Source of the DNA: Anadara kagoshimensis
Taxonomy: Eukaryota > Mollusca > Bivalvia > Arcoida > Arcidae
DNA length: 64,000 bases
Direction of reading: 5' to 3'
Assembly (NCBI GenBank): GCA_021292105.1
Contig: CM037873.1
Location: 15,598,051-15,662,050 of the forward strand
The translations under genes and the position numbers were made by a program. The first letter of the stretch is position 1; every line of letters begins with the position of its first letter. The notes beneath the pieces are model-generated. The model had not been told where the DNA came from and made no database searches. It was given only the letters and a program-made list of their open reading frames with translations. Positions 50,523 to 62,620 of this stretch are shown piece after piece.

Positions 50523-52429
50523 TTTTTAGCTCACCTGGCCTAAAGGCCATGTGAGCTTTTGCCATCACTCGGTGTCCGTCGTCCGTCAGTCAGTCCGTCC
50601 GTCCGTCAGTCCGTCCGTCAGTCTGTCAGTCTGTCAGTCTGTCAGTCCGTCTGTAAACTTTTCACATTTTGGCTATCTCCTCTGAAACCCCTGAACCAAT
50701 TTTAACCAAACTTTACAGGAATGATGTATGGAAGGTCCTTTACTTAAATTGCCGAAATTTTTTTGATCCGCCAAAAAACATGGCTGCCAGCGCAGAAGAT
50801 AGTTTAACATTGGACCCTATGGGAAAAATGCATTTTTGACTATTTCCTCAGAAATGACTGAAGCAAATTTAACCAAACTTCACAGGAATGATGTATGGAA
50901 GGTCCTTTACTTAGATTGTTAAAATTTTTCTGATCTGTCAAAAAACATGGCCGCCAACACAGAAGATAGTTTAACATTAGACCCTATGGGAAAAGCATAT
51001 ATTTGCTATCTTCTTTGAAACCGCTGAGCCAATTTGAACCAAACTTTACAGGAATAATGTATGCAAGATCATTTACTAAGATTGCCCAAATTTTTCTGAT
51101 CCGCCTAAAAATATGGCTGACAGCGGGGAACATAGTTTAACATTGGACCCTATGGGAAAAACACATTTTGGCTATCTCCTCTGAAACTATTGAAGCAAAC
51201 TTAACCAAACTTTAGAGGAATGATGTATTGGAGGTCCTTTACATAGATTGCCAAAATTTTTCTGATTGGCCAAAAAACATGGCTGCCAGAGCAAAAGGTA
51301 GTTTAACATGGGACCCTATGGGAAAAACGTATTTTGGCTATCTCCTCAGAAATGACTGAAGCAAATTTAACCAAACTTTACAGAAATGATGTATAGAAGG
51401 TCCTTTACATAGATTGCCAAAATTTTTCTGACCCACCAAAAAATATGGCCGCCAGCGCAGAAGATAGTTTAACATTGGACCCAATGGGAAAAGCATATAT
51501 ATGCTATTTTCTCTGAAGCTTTAGAAGCAAATTGAACCAAACTTTACAGGAATGATGTATAGAAGGTCCTTTTCATAGATTGCCAAAATTTTCCTGATTG
51601 GCCAAAAAACATGGCTGCCAGCGCAAAAGGTAGTTTAACATTGGACCCTATGGGAAAAACGCATTTTTGACTATGTCCTCAGAAATGACTGAAGCAAATT
51701 GAACCAAACTTTACAGGAATGATGTATAGAAGGTCCTTTACATAGATTGTCAAAATGTTTCTGATCCGCCAAAAAACATGGCTGCCAACGGAGAACATAG
51801 TTTCACATTGGACCCTATGGGAAAAGCATATATATGCTATCTCCTCTGAAGCTAGTGAAGCAAATTGAACCAAACTTTACAGGAATGATGTATAAAAGGT
51901 CCTTTACATAGATTGCCAAAATTTTTCTGATCTGCCAAAAAAGATGGCTGCCAGCACAGAACATAGTTTAACCCTATGGGAATAGCATATATTTGCTATC
52001 TCCTCTAAAGCTACTGAAGCAAATTGAACCAAACTTTATGGGAATGATGTATGGAAGGTCCTTTATTAGATTGACAAATTCAAATTGCCCGTTTCATTTA
52101 CAATTAAGGCAAAACACTTTTAAAATCTCGGAAGCTGAAATTTCATTGGACAATAAATGTTACAACAGTGGCTCATTCACATATGCCCCTAAACGGTGTT
52201 TCCTCAGATCTCCCACTCCGCGCTTATATCAAAAATGGGGGAGCAAGTGAGAGATGTGATTTTAATCAGATTGAAAAAAACTGTGAATGGTACATATAGT
52301 TCTACAGTGATTTCCTTAGCCATTCTGTCTGATATAAACAGTGCATTTTTTCATCACTGGAATACAAATTTGCTTAAAAAGCATTTAAGTCAGGTGAGCG
52401 ATACAGGCTCAGCCACACTGAGCCTCTGG
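50523..52429 (+). mobile_element. Helitron-like / pearl-like element with satellite core, copy 3
   Basis: 5' end TTTTTAGCTCACCTGGCC with fold-back AGCTCACCTGGCC / GGCCATGTGAGCT, then a GTCCGTCAGTC-rich stretch (50,576-50,655), then a tandem core. The 3' end is hairpin AGGCTCAG/CTGAGCCT followed by CTGG, fitting the Helitron CTRR rule. The outer parts match the elements at 34507 and 38015 although the core monomer is different. Elements of this build are known from bivalves. Confidence 0.72.
50691..52080 (+). repeat. ~166-bp satellite array, nine copies
   Basis: AGGAATGATGTAT recurs at 50717, 50884, 51050, 51216, 51382, 51547, 51715, 51881 and ~52040. Units include CATGGCTGCCAGCGCAGAAG, TTTAACATTGGACCCTATGG and GGTCCTTTACATAGATTGCC. 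The last unit is short and diverged. Confidence 0.92.
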
Positions 52430-52700
52430 TTTTTAGCTCACATTATCCTAAAGCTCGGGTGAGCAATTGCCATCTATCTGTCTGTTGTGCGTTATTCATT
52501 TTCCATCATCAATTATGCGTAAACTTTTTACATTAATCGGTTTCCTCCAAAACTACTGGGCCAGATTTGATGATATTTAGAAAGTGATCATGTCTGTGTA
52601 AAGGGCTTTCAGATTTGCAGAAATAAAGAAGTTATGTCCCCAATAAATGGCCCAATTGCTGAAAAAAGCTTAACATGCCAAAATTCATAGAAAGGTTTAC
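52430..52700 (+). mobile_element. 5' end of another AGCTCAC element abutting copy 3
   Basis: Immediately after the CTGG end of copy 3 come TTTTTAGCTCAC and a fold-back partner CTCGGGTGAGC, then GCAATTGCCATC and a CTATCTGTCTGTTGTGCG stretch. This repeats the 5' architecture. The 3' end is not recognised; GAAAAAAGCTTAACATGCC and CCAAAATTCATAGAAA recur at 52,965. Confidence 0.5.
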
Positions 52701-54127
52701 TACATAGTACTTGCAGATTATGTAAAATATGTTTGAGGCATGCACATTCTCATGGCAGAGTGGTTTTTTTTTGGCCAGTTTATATACAAAACTGACAATT
52801 GACTGACAACTATCAACAACAGTTGACATATCAATAACGGTAAATCATTATGCATGTTTGTATACCTGTCGCACCTATAAAACAGTGCCATCAGATTGTG
52901 TATGACCTATGCATGATCCTGCCATAGCATATTTGCATATAGTGCCGAAAAAAGCTGAGTTCAATGTGCCAAAATTCATAGAAAAAAAATTAACAGAACT
53001 TGTCCAATGTAGCTAGTGTACTTCTTTGTTGTACATATCAACAGATACTAATGATTATAACTACATAAAGTATGTGCTTTAGCTGTGGCGAAGGAACAAG
53101 TGGACTTGTGCAATTACGTTGGTAACATAAGTAATAAATTCCAGTTGAAACAGAAACTTAAAACTAATGAAAAGATCTGTAGGGACAGGTCTATGTATAT
53201 GTACATCTTATGCCTTGAATTAAATGTCAAATAGGGATTGCTATCATCAGTGCCCTGTTGCTATCAGAAAATTAAATAATCTACACTGAAAAAAAGAAAT
53301 AATTATAACCCACACTGCAGAAAGTTTTACATGTGTAAATACTAGGAAAGATTGACAACCGATTAGTATGTTTTGTTTGGTATACTCAAGTTGCCCATTT
53401 TGCTTGGAAGGAATGAAAATTGCATATATCATATCGCGGTTAGTACTGTAGGCAGTTTTACAGTGGGGCCGAGTGATGTAAGACATTAACTTTCAAATTG
53501 AAACATCTTGCCACTGTAGGTTCGAGGTTAGTAAGACAGTTGCATTTATCATTGAGTAAACTAATCAAGCTTTGTGCAACTTTTTTGAAAAAAGCTTAAC
53601 ACTTCTGTTATATTGGAGATGATCACGTAGTTAGTTGCTATGAGTAGGAAAGCTGCAATGTTAATAAGGACATTTTATAGCAAGCACGTAGACGGCCCTA
53701 ACCTTATTAGGTTAGGCAGACCGTGTGGATATTGACAGTCTAATGGACTGAGTAGTCCTTGGTGTTTATCTGTGGCAAGTGTGTTAATGCCACGACAGAA
53801 TTGTTATATGTTTTAAAAATCCAAACGTCCTATTGATAGATTTGTTTGCAGTCCTTATGGCGCTTGACAAAAGAACCAGTTTACCTGTTCAGCACTAGAT
53901 GTTTGTACTGTAAAAGGATGACAAATGAGTGATTTGTTTTAGAAGTTTTTATTTCAATTCAAAATAAGGAATAGTGGTATAAAGTGTAGAGCATCCATGC
54001 TTTTAACATGAGATAACTTGTGTTCAAGTTATTCTTTTAAACGTTTTAAAACTCATATTTGGTTGATGCAAGATATAGAATAGTCTTTTTCTTGTCAATG
54101 ACATACCGGTCCATATTAAAAAAAACG

Positions 54128-54345
54128 CGAAAATTAAAGTCAAATTTAGTTTAACACGTGAGCTTCCACCAGGGAAGTGCTCTGGAAGGGCAAGTACCTC
54201 CTGTTTATCTAGCTACATCAGCTATGCGTAATCAGAATGAAAGGAACGTGGAATATAAACAGGGTACACCGTACCTAACAATATCATTATGAATACCATA
54301 AAACTTTGAGGGCCTTGATAAATCTTAGGCTTACGATACCCATGC
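54128..54345 (+). repeat. Interspersed repeat family A, copy
   Basis: GAGCTTCCACCAGGGAAGTG, CTGGAAGGGCAAGTACC, TTTATCTAGCTACATCAGC and GGGCCTTGATAAATCTTAGG; the middle is shortened. Confidence 0.75.
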
Positions 54346-54974
54346 TTCAGCTTGTAAGCAGTTCGTTCCTTTGTATAAAGTTCCTGTAGTAGAAACAAGT
54401 CGTACCATAGCGTAATAACTGAAACTAAAACCTAGAAAGCTGGAGAAGCATAGAAAAGAAAGTTGACAATAGAAAAATTGAAGTCATCTCGTTTGTCATA
54501 TAGCTCCAAATGAAGCCTTTCGTGGGTGTTACAATTTAGGTAAAAGGCAAAATATCAAACACAACTTGAAAAATCAGTCGTATCTTTTATTTCAAGACCG
54601 CTAGGATAGATGCAAATCACATAGTCTCCAAATGTATTATTACTTGGAGATAGAACGTCGTTATTATGTTGAGTTGGATGATTTGGCGACAGTCTTCTCC
54701 AGATTTAACAAGGCTCTGCATAAATTCTGTTTTATATGAATAAAGAAACAAATCAGCAAGCAAATCTACACAGTGTGTCCATCGGTATACTGATTATTTA
54801 TGGTAAAATTATATTACCAAACAACAAATGTGATTAATTCTGTTGGAAGCTGTACTTGTGATGTATGTCTGTGAAGATTGCAAAAATCCCAGGGTCATTG
54901 GGTGCTGAAGAAGGTTAAATACTCATAGAACCTTTATTTCGGAAATTCTTGTAATTAGAACGTTTGAAAGTAGA

Positions 54975-55150
54975 CATCCAAAGCACCCGGTCTCATAAAC
55001 CTGGTGGAAGCTCACATGTTTAACTTAATTTACCAGTTTTCAAAATTTTTACTTTGCTTTGGGATTGCGATTTGATTTAGGATTGTGATTTGATTTAGAT
55101 ATGAATTGCTTTGTTTATATTGTGATTTAGTGTTCTCGATTATATTGAGA
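54975..55150 (-). repeat. Interspersed repeat family A, inverted copy
   Basis: Plus-strand GCACCCGGTCTCATAAACC, TGGTGGAAGCTCACATG and TTTTTACTTTGCTTTGGGAT are the reverse of the family. GATTTGATTTAG is locally duplicated at its end. Confidence 0.7.
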
Positions 55151-56073
55151 TCATCAGTTGTTACATCTCCAGCAGCTGTTCCTTACATGTGGTGGGGATT
55201 GCAATATACGGTGATGGTTTGTCATTAACAGATATATCTTAACACTCAGTCATGTGAGATTGTGTATTGATGTGTTCAGGAAGAAGTCAAACGGACAAAA
55301 ACAAAAAAAAATATTATATCAAAGTGACTTTATTTTAGCAATATGAAAAAACTGTAAAAACAAAAGGAAATGAAAGTGTTTCAAAAATAAATGCTTTTTA
55401 ATAATATTAATAAAATATCATACCTAATTGTGACAACAAATAGATTATACATGTACATAAGTATTTTTGAATCAATTCTTCACCAGTGTATCACTAAACT
55501 AAATGTGGAGATTCATGCATAACTAAACTATCAGAAGAAACATTTGATTAGTATATAATTTTGATATTTGTATATAGTTCTTTAAAAAATATTATTTTTC
55601 ACAAAATATTAGTAATGCATTTAGTAATTAACACTCACAAGACAATAATACTAGTAGATAGATCATGTAATTCAGCACAATACTCCTCTATATCATTCAT
55701 ACGGTCAGTGAACAATTTCATCACTAATAATTTTTAAAGGTTACAGCATGATGTAAATTGAGAACTGGCAAAAAAGTTAAACACGTGGACTTATTAGACA
55801 ATAATCATGTTAATTATGATAGAAGAGAGAAAATTGTAACTGGAATACAAAACATGAATTTAACAACAGTTAACCCAGTCAAGAACTCGGCAGAAATATT
55901 AATTACAAAGTGATGTAGACGATCAACTAAACAAGACAATCGGGAAAAAGAGAAAACATATAACAAGAAGTCGTATTCATATGTTATATTGTTGTGTCAA
56001 TAGGTCTGTATGTTTGCTTTCAGCCAATAAAGATTATTATTATTCTTGTAAATTAGGACCGCTGATTCTCCTA

Positions 56074-56812
56074 CATAGGCGTAGGAGCAGGGGGGCAGCG
56101 GGGGCCGCCCCCCCCCCCCCAATGTCAGAGAAGGGGGGGCCAGGCCCCCGCAATATATTGTGTGAAATTTTGTATCATGCTAAAAAAGAGAAAAAAACTA
56201 AGAACTTTAACAGGAAATGTCCATCTGATATCCAATCAATTATCAATTTCATCATTATACTTGTAAAAGGGCATCAAAATTTTCCGGGGTACCCCCATAT
56301 CCAGTGGCGGGTTCAGAGGGGGGCTTACACCCCCCTTTATGTCGCTAATACTAGTAATACATATTGTTCAGTGCAGATTGCACCAGAATGCAGGATTTTT
56401 GCGCCACTTTTTCAAAATTTTCCTGGGGAGCATGCCCCCGAACCCCCCTAGAAAGTTCGAGCCTTCGGCTCTCACATTATACACCCCCCTTTCTAAAATT
56501 CTGCATCAGCCTCTGATATCCATCTCCAATGAGAGGGGTGATTATGGAACTTGTGTCATACGGTTATTTTATATAATCTTGTCTTGATATCACAGTATTT
56601 TTACCTATCAAAACGATGCGCAATACATTAAAAAATGCGTCTAGACAGGACTTAGTTTGGAAAATTTTCCGGACCCCCACCTATGTGAGGGTTTAGCACC
56701 TTCTCTCATGCTCTCCCCGCCTCGTGCCATATGCACGAGGTCGTTCCTGCGGCACGACATAGACATAGCTTCGGTTTGGCCCCCCAATATTAAAAACCCT
56801 CCTACGCCTATG
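56074..56812. mobile_element. TIR element with nested insertion
   Basis: Outer ends CATAGGCGTAGGAG and CTCCTACGCCTATG are perfect 14-bp inverted repeats. Long C and G runs lie just inside. A second element starting CAGTGGCGG (56,301) and ending CCTCTG (~56,516) is nested within and flanked on both sides by ATATC. No transposase is present, so both are non-autonomous; hAT-like ends are suspected. Confidence 0.7.
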
Positions 56813-58831
56813 TCCTAACATTGGAAAGCACATTGCGGAAATGTCATGTAGTGTGTTTATAGCACTATTGGTTCCCACTTATTCTACAACCATGGGTTAT
56901 ATAACGAAATAAAACAGGAAATTGCCATTTTTATAAAACACCGAACGTCATCTTGTCTAAATAAATATTGTTTCAGTTGCTCTGGTATTCGGTTGCTGTG
57001 GTTATTATCAAGAGCGTGTTCAGCTGCATGTCAGTTTTTTTAAAATTATTACGAATAGACGTCGAGGAATGAGTATTTTTGTGCATTTTCTTTCAAATGA
57101 CCATTGTCAAAAATTAAACAGCAAATTGCTGCACGAATTTTACATTTATTTATTTATGAATACGATGTCATTAGAAATTTTATGAATATATGACGTAGAT
57201 CAAAACTTTATAAAACTATAGAGTATGTTTTGTTTAATTCTGTAACACAAGTTCATACATAAATAGCAAATTTTCCACTTATTCAACATTCAACATTCTT
57301 TCCACACTCTGAAATGTATCGATTCTACCATAAAAAGGTGATATTAAACATTTAAATAACACATAATTATGATACTTATATATATTTATATGTACATTTT
57401 AAAAATATAGTTAATTTCAATACTTACAAAAGCTTTCTCGTCAATATATGAAAATAATAATGTTCATTTAAAATCTTAGAGGGCATATATTTGGAAAATT
57501 CACAGGATAAAAACTTTTAATGCAATGACAAACACTATGTGTGTTCATTGGTGAAATTGATCATTAAGACAGAAGGTTTTTTAAAATGGTTGATGAACCA
57601 GAAACGAAACTTATAAGTAACAAAATAACCCTCTATCTCGAGTTTGATTGGAAATGTTTCATTATGGAATAGTTAATTTACCAAAACCGAACATTTATAT
57701 AATACCTCACTATCTCCAGTTTGCTGAATGATGTTTAATATACCTAAAATATTTTATTTTATCTTGTACAAATGATTTTGGCGATGTTATATAGTATGTT
57801 TTTAATTTCCACTTCCAGATAAAATAAAATTAAACTTCAACTGTTTTTTGAGAGCCAAATATCCCCGCCCCAACATTTAATATTTTCCCGCGACCTTGAC
57901 CTTTACGATATGACCTTGATTCATTTAACATAGTAAGTATAGTAAATGTAGGATTACACAATCATGTGTAAGGATAAAATGTTTAGACAATCGGTATCAT
58001 AGATATTTATATATAATACTTTTGTAATCAATCTCAGTTTGTATTTGACTGGCAAGTGATTATAGCCTGGCAAGGTTTTATAAAACAGGTTCTTCCTGTC
58101 TTGTTATATCTTTGTAATTGCCTAATACCTCTATCAATTATTGTGAACAGTGAGACTAAAAGCTGGTTTAATGCTAATACATTTAATATTATAGAATGCC
58201 TTGACCAAATTAATTAAAAGGCTTGGCTGTCGTTTGAGCAATACATGCTAAAATTAAAACAAAAACACAGGACAATGCTGCCATTGGTTTTAATTGTTTA
58301 CCCTTTGTTCGAAATCAAATTTCAACCTACAGTTGATAATATTAATATTTGGCTTCTCAGATTGGAATTAATTTATATATTTATTTTTCAATCACTTGTG
58401 TATATTGATATAAGTTATGTAAAAATCTATTTACAAAATAAATTCACAAGATACACAATACAATACTGAAAATATAAAGATAAATATCATTGTAATATAA
58501 AACCTTTCGATACTATGTATGAATAGAAATAAAAAAACAACTTAGATGTCTTCGACACCTTAGCAACAATATTTAAATACGATATATACACTCATTATTC
58601 GATATTAAAAATACAATTGTTATACAAAAAGATCGCAAACCATAGACATTGAAATGACAGTAACACTGAAACATTTATACATGTATATGAAATGATAAAA
58701 ACAAGAGCTATTAAATTGAAACATGCTTCTTCATTTAAATGCAATATTGATAGATATCTTTTATATCTTTACTTCAATTGGATAGAACTGACCAAAAGTT
58801 AAAACATGGCAAAATATGTATCAAATTTAAA

Positions 58832-59180
58832 TGCAAGTGCTTAAAAATTATATCATGAAAAAAATTAACGCAAATTCCAGATTTGTAATAAGATATATCA
58901 TTAGATTTGAACTTCCTAATAATTCAACTGATGAAAAGTGTTGAAGTTTTAAACTGTCATATAAATTTTGGAAATTTGTGAATGGAATATTAAAAAAATG
59001 TCATATTATAATTTATATTGAATGTTGTTTTAAGAATGTTAAACATATATATATATATGTTCGTCCAGAAAGTTTTGCGACCCCCCCCCCTTATATAACC
59101 TTTGTAAAACAGCAGTTTTGACGGTTATATATATATATATATGCAAGTGCTTAAAAATTATATCATGAAAAAAATTAAAA
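58832..59180. repeat. 38-bp perfect direct repeat about 310 bp apart
   Basis: TGCAAGTGCTTAAAAATTAT followed by ATCATGAAAAAAATTAA occurs at ~58,832 and again at ~59,142, the second right after an AT tract and followed by three AAAAAAATT-like units. Confidence 0.85.
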
Positions 59181-59405
59181 AAATTAAAAAAATTAATATA
59201 TATGACAGAACAATTCAAACAAAAAAAATACGAAACTATTCCATATCCCTTTTTACCAATATTCATTTTCTCTTCTACTCTCAACAGATCCTTCAAGTTT
59301 CCCACAATCCTATTTAAAACAAACTATTATTTCAATAACATGTGCACGTTCAACTCTCATGTTGAAATTTTGATTGACAGATTTCATATCGTTGTTAATC
59401 TAAAT

Positions 59406-59755
59406 CTACTCTTGATTCTTTAGTTTGGAATATTTTCCACTTTTGGATTTGGTTCTACTTGGAATTGGTGGCAGTTTCAAGTTCTTTGTATTATATAATA
59501 GATCGGCGTCTATTGGTGGCAGCTTGATAGAAGTATCAGGCAATGGTGGAAGATTTAGAGCAGTAGTGCCGGTACTTGATCCTGGCTTAGGTTCCCCAGA
59601 CAATTTGCTATCTGCTATCTTGGCGATTTTCTGCTTCCTCTTGTATGTTCTATAAGCTTTTACTACAAAGCATATTACTGCGATCAAAATTATAATGGCA
59701 AGTATTGGGCCTACTATCAACCCAATAATCAATACCCAAGGTAGACTTGTTGGCG
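59406..59755 (-). CDS. CUB protein last exon, TM helix and proline-motif tail
   Basis: 350 nt including the stop. It begins APTSLPW, followed by ~23 hydrophobic residues, a Lys/Arg-rich juxtamembrane segment and a tail rich in Lys, Ser and Pro. Three similar LPP motifs are spaced 13-16 residues apart, which could serve as SH3/WW-type docking sites (inference). The C-terminus is basic (KSGKYSKLKNQE). Confidence 0.82.
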
Positions 59756-62620
59756 CTGAAAATAAAAAATAAATCGTTTATCACTGAACGTTGGTATAAA
59801 ATTTATTAAATTATGGATAGCTAAAAAACTTCGAATTCTAAAACCTTTCTTAAAAATACATGTCTTCTAATGCATTTACTTTTTGTTTTCTTGACGCTTT
59901 TATAAATATAAACCGACTATAACTAGCCAAATATATGTCACTGCAGAACGTAGTTTGACGGGGAGAGTTTTTTTTTCTAAAAATTTGTCTGTACGATGGA
60001 AAGAATTAAAAAAGTTATTTAAGGATTGATTTTTCAGCTATTAAAAAAAATTCATTTTATAAATTTGTAATTTTTTATGAAATAAAGAGTATTCAAAAAT
60101 TAACACATGACGTCATTGCCATACTCTCACTGTCGCCCTGTTCACTACTTGTAATTTCTGCTTATTTATGTTATGTATTTTGCCACGTTTTGTTCTATAA
60201 CAACTTAATTATTTTTGAATAGTACCAAATATAAATCTTACCATCTCCAAGAACGTAGCTGATGTTGAATCCCTTGAACTGAACATTAATATCAGTAGTA
60301 AACACGATTAATACGTATTTACCGGCATCTTGATAATATGTTGGTTTTTTTACACCACAGAATCTACCCAAAAGTGGATACGACAAACATGGACCTGAAA
60401 ATATTGAATTCATAATTTAATTATCAAAAACAAACATACTAATCCATGTCCGAATCACAATCCAGAAGCAAAGTAAAAACTTTGGAAATGACAAGTTAGG
60501 TTAGACACGTAAACTTCCACCAGGGAAGTGAGGCCAGGTGCTCCGGAAGGGTAAGCAACTCATGTTTAGCTAGCTACACCCGCCACGTGTGTAATCAAAA
60601 TTGTGTGAAAGGAACATGGAACTATGAGACGTCAAATATATCCAAGACAATCCTGGACACAGAGACATCAAAGTTATCAACAATACTGTGATGACGGCCA
60701 TAAAATGTTTTGAGGGCCTTGATAAGCCTAGGCTTGCAATATCCCTGAGTAAACAATACATAGTAAATTATGAATACATTGACGCAAACTGGTCACGAAT
60801 AAAAATGTTGACTCGGGCATATTTATTATAAACATTGACTTATTAAGTCCCTTAAAGCATTTTACGACCGTCATTACAACATTGATGGTAAATAAAATGT
60901 TACATCTCTTTATCTAAAATTTCTTGGATAATAAATTTGGCGTCCAACAGTTCCACTTTTATTCTCAATTTTGATTAACACACTGAGTGGGTGCGGTTTC
61001 ATTAAAGTAGATGCTTTCACTGTCGAAGTTTTTACTTTACTTTTGAGATTATGGACTGGTATGTTTTATTTTTGATATTTTTATTTAAAAAACAAGCTGC
61101 TTGTAAACACATTGTTGACTCAGGAAAATTGCAAGTCTAGGCATACCATGCCACCTAAAAGTGTTTTTGATCATCATGGCAATATTTCTGACAAGTGTGA
61201 TGTCTGTATCCCAAATGACCCTGGGTTTATTTGACGTCGTCCTATATTTCAAGTTTACACGTGGTGGACGAAGCTATTTAAACAGGTGGTGCTTACCCTT
61301 CCGGAGCACTTGGTCTTACTAACTTGGCAGAAATCACGTTTTAAATAATTTGCCAGTTTTTGTTTGTTGCTTTCGGATTATATATGATTTGAACATAGAT
61401 CGATATTTTTAAAAACTGACAAATTAAGTTAAATATGCGAATTTACACCACAAAGTAAGGAAGGCATCTTTGAATGGTAATTATCTTACGTGACATCTGA
61501 CATCTGACAACTCAACAATCAAAATTAAGAATGAGAAAGAAACATTGAAGAAGCCTTGATAAACATAAACTTGCAAAATACTCGAGTCAACTTAGAAAAT
61601 AAACTATTTTCTTTTTTCAGATTATTCTATTTCTGTATTATTCTGACTTGTCTTAACATTTTTATATTTATTGGTTACTGACTTTATATGGTTAAACAAC
61701 ATACTGCTGACTGGATTTTATTTTATACTGAGCAGATACGGACAAAAAGCAATATGGAAAAAAACTAGTAGATATTGAGGAGCGAGCTTTTTGTGATACT
61801 CGGGGCAAAGATGTGGATACAGGGCAATGTGAAAAATTAAACATAACAATATTGTTGATAAGTATTACGTCTCTGTATGAAAAATTACCCTGGATATATT
61901 TCACGCCCCCTAGTTCCATGTTCCTCTCACTCTAAATTTTATTACACGCATTGCTTTTGCACCTTGCTAAACGGGAAGTGCTTGCACTTCCGGGGCACTA
62001 AGCCCAACTTTCCTAGTAGAAATTCACGTGTTCAACCTAATTTCCAAGCTTCAAAGTTTTTACTTTGCATTTGGAGTTGGATTTGAAAATGTATTGGTGT
62101 GTGTGTTTTTGAATTAATTGATCTGAATCACTTCAAAGAAATAGAAAGATAAAAAATTCAAATATAATAAATATTAGATTTGAGTGATACTTGTATTTTG
62201 TCCTACTTTGAACCCGGTTTACGACAGATGTGGGTAGAAGGCAATGTAGAATATTGACTGGAATAAAAAAAAATAGAAGGCTCCAAACTTCATCATAAAT
62301 AATAGATATTATTAGCCGAGATTTAGATGCTTTTTCGATTCAGATAACGACAAATGCGGACAGAGGACAAAATAGAATATTGATTGAATTTTACAAAGAC
62401 CTAGAGAAGGCTCAAATTTATATTATTTAATAAATTGTATACCTTTGTAAACCTCTACTTTATCATATATACAGTCTTTAACTGCTTCAATCCTAGAATC
62501 TTCTACCTTTATTATGATATCATTGGCTTCTGTAGGGTTATATATCAACCATTGAGCTTTAAATAAACTGTAATAAAATAACATGTCTCTAAAGAAACCA
62601 AACCATGTTGTCAAATGTTC
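59406..62620 (-). CDS. CUB-domain single-pass membrane protein, 3' end of gene (three exons)
   Basis: Exons 62443-62620, 60242-60394 and 59406-59755; phases agree and junctions are GT-AG. The first two exons form one CUB domain, an extracellular ligand-binding beta-sandwich: EDSRIEAVKDCIYDKVEVYK, GPCLSYPLLGRFCGVKKP, then a strand VLIVFTTDINVQFKGFNISY. The last exon holds a transmembrane helix (VLIIGLIVGPILAIIILIAV), a basic stop-transfer stretch (KAYRTYKRKQK) and a ~75-residue cytoplasmic tail with NLPPLP, KLPPID and KLPPIP. The signal peptide and any further ectodomain lie right of the window. No specific orthologue is recognised; expected to be a type I cell-surface protein. Confidence 0.8.
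60242..60394 (-). CDS. CUB protein exon, second half of CUB domain
   Basis: 153 nt, phase 1 to phase 1. Encodes GPCLSYPLLGRFCGVKKP, then YVLIVFTTDINVQFKGFNI and SYVLGD. The LLGRFCG and F-TD-x-GF-I-Y elements close a canonical CUB fold. Confidence 0.85.
60424..60750 (+). repeat. Interspersed repeat family A, best full-length copy
   Basis: Begins AAAAACAAACATACTAATCC, ATGTCCGAATCACAATCCAG and ends GATAAGCCTAGGCTTGCAAT. It contains GGAAGTGAGGCCAGGTGCTC, GTTTAGCTAGCTACACCCGC and GATGACGGCCATAAAATG. Lies in the CUB gene intron, directly upstream of the second CUB exon. No TIRs or coding capacity; SINE-like size. Confidence 0.85.
60990..61590. repeat. Cluster of family A fragments in opposite orientations
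   Basis: Minus-oriented pieces at ~61,010-61,070 (CGAAGTTTTTACTTTACTTT) and ~61,255-61,400 (GGTGCTTACCCTTCCGGAGC). A plus-oriented piece follows at 61,405-61,590 (ACTGACAAATTAAGTTAAAT to AAGCCTTGATAAACATAAAC). Confidence 0.6.
61950..62110 (-). repeat. Interspersed repeat family A, inverted copy
   Basis: GCACTTCCGGGGCACTAAGC, CTAGTAGAAATTCACGTG and CAAAGTTTTTACTTTGCATT read as the reverse of the family. In the CUB gene intron. Confidence 0.7.
62200..62415. repeat. Imperfect direct duplication in CUB intron
   Basis: ACGACAGATGTGGGTAGAAG, GCAATGTAGAATATTGACTG and AGAAGGCTC recur as ACGACAAATGCGGACAGAGG, ACAAAATAGAATATTGATTG and AGAAGGCTC. A third relative is near 61,735-61,850 (GGATACAGGGCAATGTG). 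Confidence 0.6.
62443..62620 (-). CDS. CUB protein exon, first half of CUB domain
   Basis: 178 nt between TTTCCTAG and GTATAC. Encodes a Trp/Phe-rich stretch (TTWFGFFRDMLFYYSLF), then PTEANDIIIKVEDSRIE and CIYDKVEVYK. The pattern 'C-YDxVEVY-G' is the centre of CUB domains. It starts in phase 0 and ends in phase 1. Confidence 0.75.

Larger units (their letters stand above)
49920..59405. other. Intergenic region between RBX1 and the CUB gene
   Basis: Holds the RBX1 3'UTR (to ~50,320), Helitron-like copy 3 and the start of another, family A copies at 54,128 and 54,975, a nested TIR element at 56,074, and AT-rich sequence with nothing recognisable from ~57,000 to 59,000. No gene-like open frame. 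Confidence 0.6.

Noticed and set aside
51679-52462. Several frames of 64-88 codons across the satellite element
   Set aside because: They follow the 166-bp repeat and are interrupted differently in each unit, so they are not a transposase.
55981-56451. 156-codon plus-strand frame
   Set aside because: It runs across the C-rich ends of a TIR element and its nested insertion; composition is that of the element, with no protein resemblance.
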